Assembly: GCA_027348355.1 (NCBI GenBank)
Contig: DAIEPN010000079.1
Span: forward strand, 1 to 5,064
From: Chlamydiota bacterium
GTDB taxonomy: Bacteria; Chlamydiota; Chlamydiia; Chlamydiales; Rhabdochlamydiaceae
Reading direction: 5' to 3'
Length of the DNA stretch: 5,064 nt
Made by a program: the position numbers and the translations under genes. Below the pieces are notes generated by a model. The model saw nothing but the letters and a program-made list of their open reading frames with translations. It did not search any database and was not told where the DNA came from. Positions 4,843-5,064 of this stretch are shown one piece after another. How positions within the stretch are numbered: the first letter of the stretch is position 1; the number at the start of each line of letters is the position of its first letter.

Positions 4843-5064
4843 ATGGAAGATAGGATACGCAAGCTCATTTCACGTTTTGAAGAGGTGGACGAGCTTTTAG
4901 GAAGACCAGATGTGCTTGCGGATCAAAAGCAATATCGCTCTCTAACTCAAGAGCACGCCAACCTTTCTGAGATTAAAGAAATGTGGCAAGCTTATCAAAG
5001 CATTCAGACTAGATTAAAAGAAAATCAAGCTTTAGCTGCGGAAGAAAAGGATCCCGATTTTTTA
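4843..5064 (+). CDS. prfA: Peptide chain release factor 1, N-terminal part (cut by window edge)
   Basis: RF1 recognises UAA and UAG stop codons and triggers peptide release. Only the first 74 codons are inside the window, and the frame stays open to the last base. The visible part is RF1 domain 1: MEDRIRKLISRFEEVDELLG, then RPDVLADQKQYRSLTQEHANLSEI, a helical stretch and EEKDPDFL, which parallels the family's charged helix before domain 2. The PxT anticodon-like and GGQ motifs would lie beyond the edge. RF1 rather than RF2 is favoured by this N-terminus and by the rpmE neighbour; RF2 genes usually have a longer N-terminus and often a programmed frameshift early on, not seen here. The Shine-Dalgarno site is poor (AAGG at 4825-4828, 14 bases away), so translation probably depends on coupling to rpmE. 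Confidence 0.93.
   Translation, partial: MEDRIRKLISRFEEVDELLGRPDVLADQKQYRSLTQEHANLSEIKEMWQAYQSIQTRLKENQALAAEEKDPDFL

Overview
The window most likely comes from a chlamydia, in Chlamydiaceae or a close relative. The evidence is the S15 sequence, a zinc-free L31 with a Lys/Ala-rich tail directly followed by the release factor 1 gene, low G+C coding DNA and weak Shine-Dalgarno sites. The species cannot be named. L31 and several other proteins do not match my recollection of C. trachomatis or C. pneumoniae closely, so it may be a less familiar member.

Layout, left to right. (1) rpsO (S15) lies on the minus strand and reads out of the left edge. (2) A 251-base divergent intergenic region holds a good rpsO promoter candidate and a perfect 14-bp palindrome close to tadA. 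(3) A compact plus-strand cluster follows: tadA (tRNA adenosine deaminase), a 79-residue unknown protein overlapping it by 7 bases, an ABC ATPase and its ABC-2 type permease. The permease begins at a GTG inside the ATPase gene. (4) A hairpin terminator, probably shared by both strands, separates this cluster from a minus-strand gene for a 133-residue glycine-zipper membrane or secreted protein. That gene has its own near-consensus promoter in a very AT-rich block (3301-3420, 17 G/C of 120). (5) A minus-strand gene encodes a 305-residue polytopic protein that looks like a rhomboid-fold protein without the catalytic residues. (6) A divergent region with a terminator-like hairpin leads into the plus-strand pair rpmE (L31) and prfA (RF1). 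prfA is cut by the right edge after 74 codons.

Functionally, the two ends are translation genes: S15, the enzyme that makes wobble inosine in tRNA-Arg, L31 and RF1. The centre is envelope biology: an ABC exporter of unknown substrate, a small glycine-zipper protein and a pseudo-rhomboid. From memory, the rpsO/tadA group and the rpmE/prfA pair are well separated in C. trachomatis. The central block may therefore mark a rearrangement or insertion point. The most interesting items are the glycine-zipper protein with its strong solo promoter, the catalytically dead rhomboid-like protein, the palindrome before tadA, and the hairpin before rpmE.
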